A DNA stretch of 64,000 nucleotides from Salinibius halmophilus. Its GTDB lineage: Bacteria; Pseudomonadota; Gammaproteobacteria; Pseudomonadales; Natronospirillaceae. Where the stretch lies: positions 1-64,000 of the forward strand of contig NZ_QPEP01000017.1 in assembly GCF_003577475.1 (NCBI RefSeq). The letters are read 5' to 3'. The stretch's first letter is position 1. Each line of letters opens with the position of its first letter. The notes beneath the pieces were generated by a model. It was not told the origin of the DNA. It saw nothing but the letters and a program-made list of their open reading frames with translations, and did no database searches. Both the position numbers and the translations under genes were made by a program. Positions 62,493 to 64,000 of this stretch are shown in pieces.

Positions 62493-62544
62493 GTTGGAGT
62501 CGGGATGTTTTAAAACTATGCTACACCCTTAAATGCGAAGAGCC
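62493..62544. mobile_element. ISL3-like element, right end
   Basis: Only 28 bases of interior and the 24-bp terminal repeat (62521-62544) are left. They are an exact inverted copy of 58065-58088. The rest of the ISL3 was lost. Confidence 0.7.
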
Positions 62545-62613
62545 TGTAATGTTTCCAAGTTCTTCGGCTAGGTTGAGCAAAACCTTAATGATGGGATTGC
62601 TAGTATGCATCAT
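62545..62613 (-). pseudogene. IS481-like transposase, 5' fragment
   Basis: On the minus strand the codons MMHTSNPIIKVLLNLAEELG from the ATG at 62613 match the typical start of IS481 transposases (MLHT.NPIIK..LLNLAEELGN). The frame then runs into the ISL3-like end and stops after TGSSHLRV at 62521. AGAGGT is the ribosome site. Confidence 0.65.
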
Positions 62614-62676
62614 GAGAGTTACCTCTTAGCTTTGGTTTTGGTTTAAGAACCTTTAACCAAAGCGGGTAACTCTCAT
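62612..62676. repeat. hairpin enclosing the IS481 transposase start
   Basis: ATGAGAGTTACC (62612-62623) and GGTAACTCTCAT (62665-62676) are perfectly complementary and enclose a second stem, CTTTGGTT/AACCAAAG. The right arm is part of the outer inverted repeat and the left arm covers the start codon of the IS481 transposase fragment. This would hide the start in a read-through transcript. Confidence 0.6.
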
Positions 62677-62718
62677 CTTTTCCAGTTCAATGTGTCAGAT
62701 CAAGTCGCGACTAATACA
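62651..62718. repeat. outer inverted repeat, right
   Basis: Reverse complement of 57613-57678 with about a dozen mismatches. It ends 10 bases before the manC stop codon. Confidence 0.7.
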
Positions 62719-62728
62719 TCAAAACAGC

Positions 62729-64000
62729 TTAAGCGCGGTTGTATCGGTCTTCAAACCTTACAATGTCATCTTCGCCTAAGTAAGAACCGGACTGCACTTC
62801 AATCATTTCTAATGGAATTTTGCCTGGGTTTTCCAACGCATGCACCACACCAATTGGAATGTAGGTTGACTCGTTTTCGGTAACCAAAAACGTGTTATCG
62901 CCATTGGTTACCTTGGCTGTGCCAGATACCACAATCCAGTGCTCGGCGCGGTGGTGATGCATTTGCACGCTTAGCTTTTCGCCAGGTTTCACCGTGATGC
63001 GTTTTACTTGGTGACGCTCGCCGTTGTCGATGCTGTCGTAACAACCCCAAGGGCGGAACACTTCGCGGTGGAACACATACTCTGGGCGATCTTGCGCTTT
63101 TAGTGCATTCACCACATCTTTTACTTGTTGCACCTTATCTTTGGCGGCAACCATTACGGCGTCTTTGGTTTCAACCACTACTACGTCGTCTAAACCGATA
63201 ACGGTAACCAGTTTGCCTTCGGCATTTACATAGCTGTCATGCGAGCCCACCATCATCACATCGCCAGTGGTGGCATTGCCTTGCGCGTCTTTTTCAGACA
63301 CTTCCCACAAGCTCGACCAACTACCCACATCGCTCCAGCCTGCATCGAGCGGCACCACCGCCACTGGTGACTCGGCTTTCGCTGCCAATGGCTCCATGAC
63401 CGCGTAGTCGATTGAATCATCTGGGCAGCTACCAAAGGCGTCGGCATCGATTCGCACAAAGTCTAGGTCTGGCGTTTCAGTTGCAATAGAGGCTTCGCAA
63501 GCTTGCAAAATAGCCGGTGCATATTCTTTTAGCGCTGCCAAATACGCCGATGCCGTAAAGGCAAACATGCCACTGTTCCATAGGTAACTGCCGCTATCCA
63601 CATAGCGCTTAGCGGTTTCGAGGTTGGGCTTTTCAACAAACTCAGCAACCTGAAGTGCACCCTCTACAATGCCGGCGCCTACCTCTGCGCCCGTCTGGAT
63701 ATATCCATATCCGGTGTGCGGCTCGGTGGGCACAATACCAAAGGTGAGCAACTTGCCATGCTCGGCCAACTTAGCCGCTTTAGCAATAGCAGCGTGAAAC
63801 GCCGGTACATTCTGAATTAGGTGGTCGGCAGCCAACACTAACAAGGTTGGGTCTTCGCCGTCTTTCATTGCATGCAACGCTGCCAACGCAATAGCAGGCG
63901 CGGTGTTGCGGCCAAAGGGTTCAAGCAGAATACCATCGTGTGCCACACCAGCTTGACGAAGCTGCTCGGCAGCTAAAAAGCGATGGTCTTCATTACACAC
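62729..64000 (-). CDS. manC: mannose-1-phosphate guanylyltransferase / mannose-6-phosphate isomerase, 3' part
   Basis: 423 codons are visible and the gene runs off the right edge. The first visible codon is GTG for an internal Val ([14 protein letters not shown]), so this is not the true start and ~45-60 N-terminal residues with the GXGTRLWP loop are missing. [26 protein letters not shown] is the sugar-nucleotide signature. The C-terminal type II isomerase cupin is complete ([46 protein letters not shown]). It makes GDP-mannose, the substrate of Gmd. Opposite strand to the polysaccharide locus. Confidence 0.95.
   Translation of the reverse strand: MCNEDHRFLAAEQLRQAGVAHDGILLEPFGRNTAPAIALAALHAMKDGEDPTLLVLAADHLIQNVPAFHAAIAKAAKLAEHGKLLTFGIVPTEPHTGYGYIQTGAEVGAGIVEGALQVAEFVEKPNLETAKRYVDSGSYLWNSGMFAFTASAYLAALKEYAPAILQACEASIATETPDLDFVRIDADAFGSCPDDSIDYAVMEPLAAKAESPVAVVPLDAGWSDVGSWSSLWEVSEKDAQGNATTGDVMMVGSHDSYVNAEGKLVTVIGLDDVVVVETKDAVMVAAKDKVQQVKDVVNALKAQDRPEYVFHREVFRPWGCYDSIDNGERHQVKRITVKPGEKLSVQMHHHRAEHWIVVSGTAKVTNGDNTFLVTENESTYIPIGVVHALENPGKIPLEMIEVQSGSYLGEDDIVRFEDRYNRA

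Larger units (their letters stand above)
57613..62718. mobile_element. nested mobile-element scar, outer IS481-like ends
   Basis: Ends of ~66 bp at 57613-57678 and 62651-62718 are imperfect inverted copies of each other. They begin TGTATTGGTGGCGAG and TGTATTAGTCGCGAC, so the element has TG..CA termini. A fragment of an IS481-type transposase start lies inside the right end (62545-62613). The interior was replaced by ISL3-like and IS66 material. The scar fits exactly between the stop of the last glycosyltransferase (57605) and the stop of manC (62729). I see no target duplication next to the outer ends. Confidence 0.7.

Noticed and set aside
62545-62676. Integron attC-like site or cassette end (long palindrome)
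   Set aside because: The palindrome is explained by the IS481-like end and transposase start. There is no GTTRRRY core site or integrase.

Overview
The window reads as chromosome of a marine-type gammaproteobacterium with many small extracellular and envelope proteins. The evidence is pyrBI with a separate PyrI subunit, yaaA, a YajG-like lipoprotein, a MalS-type periplasmic alpha-amylase, T6SS VgrG proteins, an O-antigen/capsule locus, and two families of short palindromic repeats in most intergenic gaps. The sequence alone does not fix genus or order. No rRNA, tRNA or CRISPR array was seen.

Layout. 0.2-8.5 kb: outer-membrane protein, Bcr/CflA-type exporter, a cytoplasmic GH13 glucosidase, a Thr/Pro-repeat lipoprotein, a 54-aa protein, a secreted GH13 amylase and a DUF3833 lipoprotein. 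8.5-11 kb: a SulP anion transporter translationally coupled to a small protein carrying beta-carbonic-anhydrase zinc motifs. 11-21 kb: secreted subtilisin with a CFI-box tail, DUF1624 membrane protein, glyoxalase II, yaaA, a barrel protein that looks like a peptidase-MA relative without its catalytic half, a YajG-like lipoprotein, an Asp/His-rich outer-membrane protein and a sulfotransferase-like protein.

21.8-39.5 kb is the most unusual region, an orphan type VI secretion cargo island without core tss genes. A full vgrG is followed by a LysM protein, a secreted LRR protein and a ~1,500-aa candidate effector with a Gly-rich hydrophobic hairpin. Then comes a second vgrG that lacks its first ~156 codons but is co-linear with the first for ~1.58 kb, with its own C-terminal extension and a 1,214-aa candidate effector containing an internal OmpA-like domain. 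Convergent to that effector is a lipoprotein with a formylglycine-generating-enzyme (SUMF1) fold that lacks the catalytic cysteines. The arrangement 'effector 3' end, then antisense SUMF1 lipoprotein' recurs: a second complete SUMF1 gene, a relic SUMF1 start and two effector-tail relics follow. I read this as a decaying array of exchangeable effector/immunity cassettes.

39.8-44.3 kb: a lipoprotein, an envelope protein and pyrBI. 44.6-57.6 kb: a co-directional polysaccharide locus with two Wzz-like chain-length regulators, gmd-fcl-gmm (GDP-fucose supply), then AT-rich genes for two acyltransferases, Wzy, Wzx, two GT2, one GT4 and a GT11 fucosyltransferase. 57.6-62.7 kb: a nested mobile-element scar, with IS481-like ends around IS66 and ISL3-like remnants around a complete IS66 whose tnpC is split by a group II intron. 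The intron boundaries can be placed so that the exons rejoin in frame. 62.7-64 kb: the 3' part of manC (GDP-mannose supply) on the opposite strand, running off the window.
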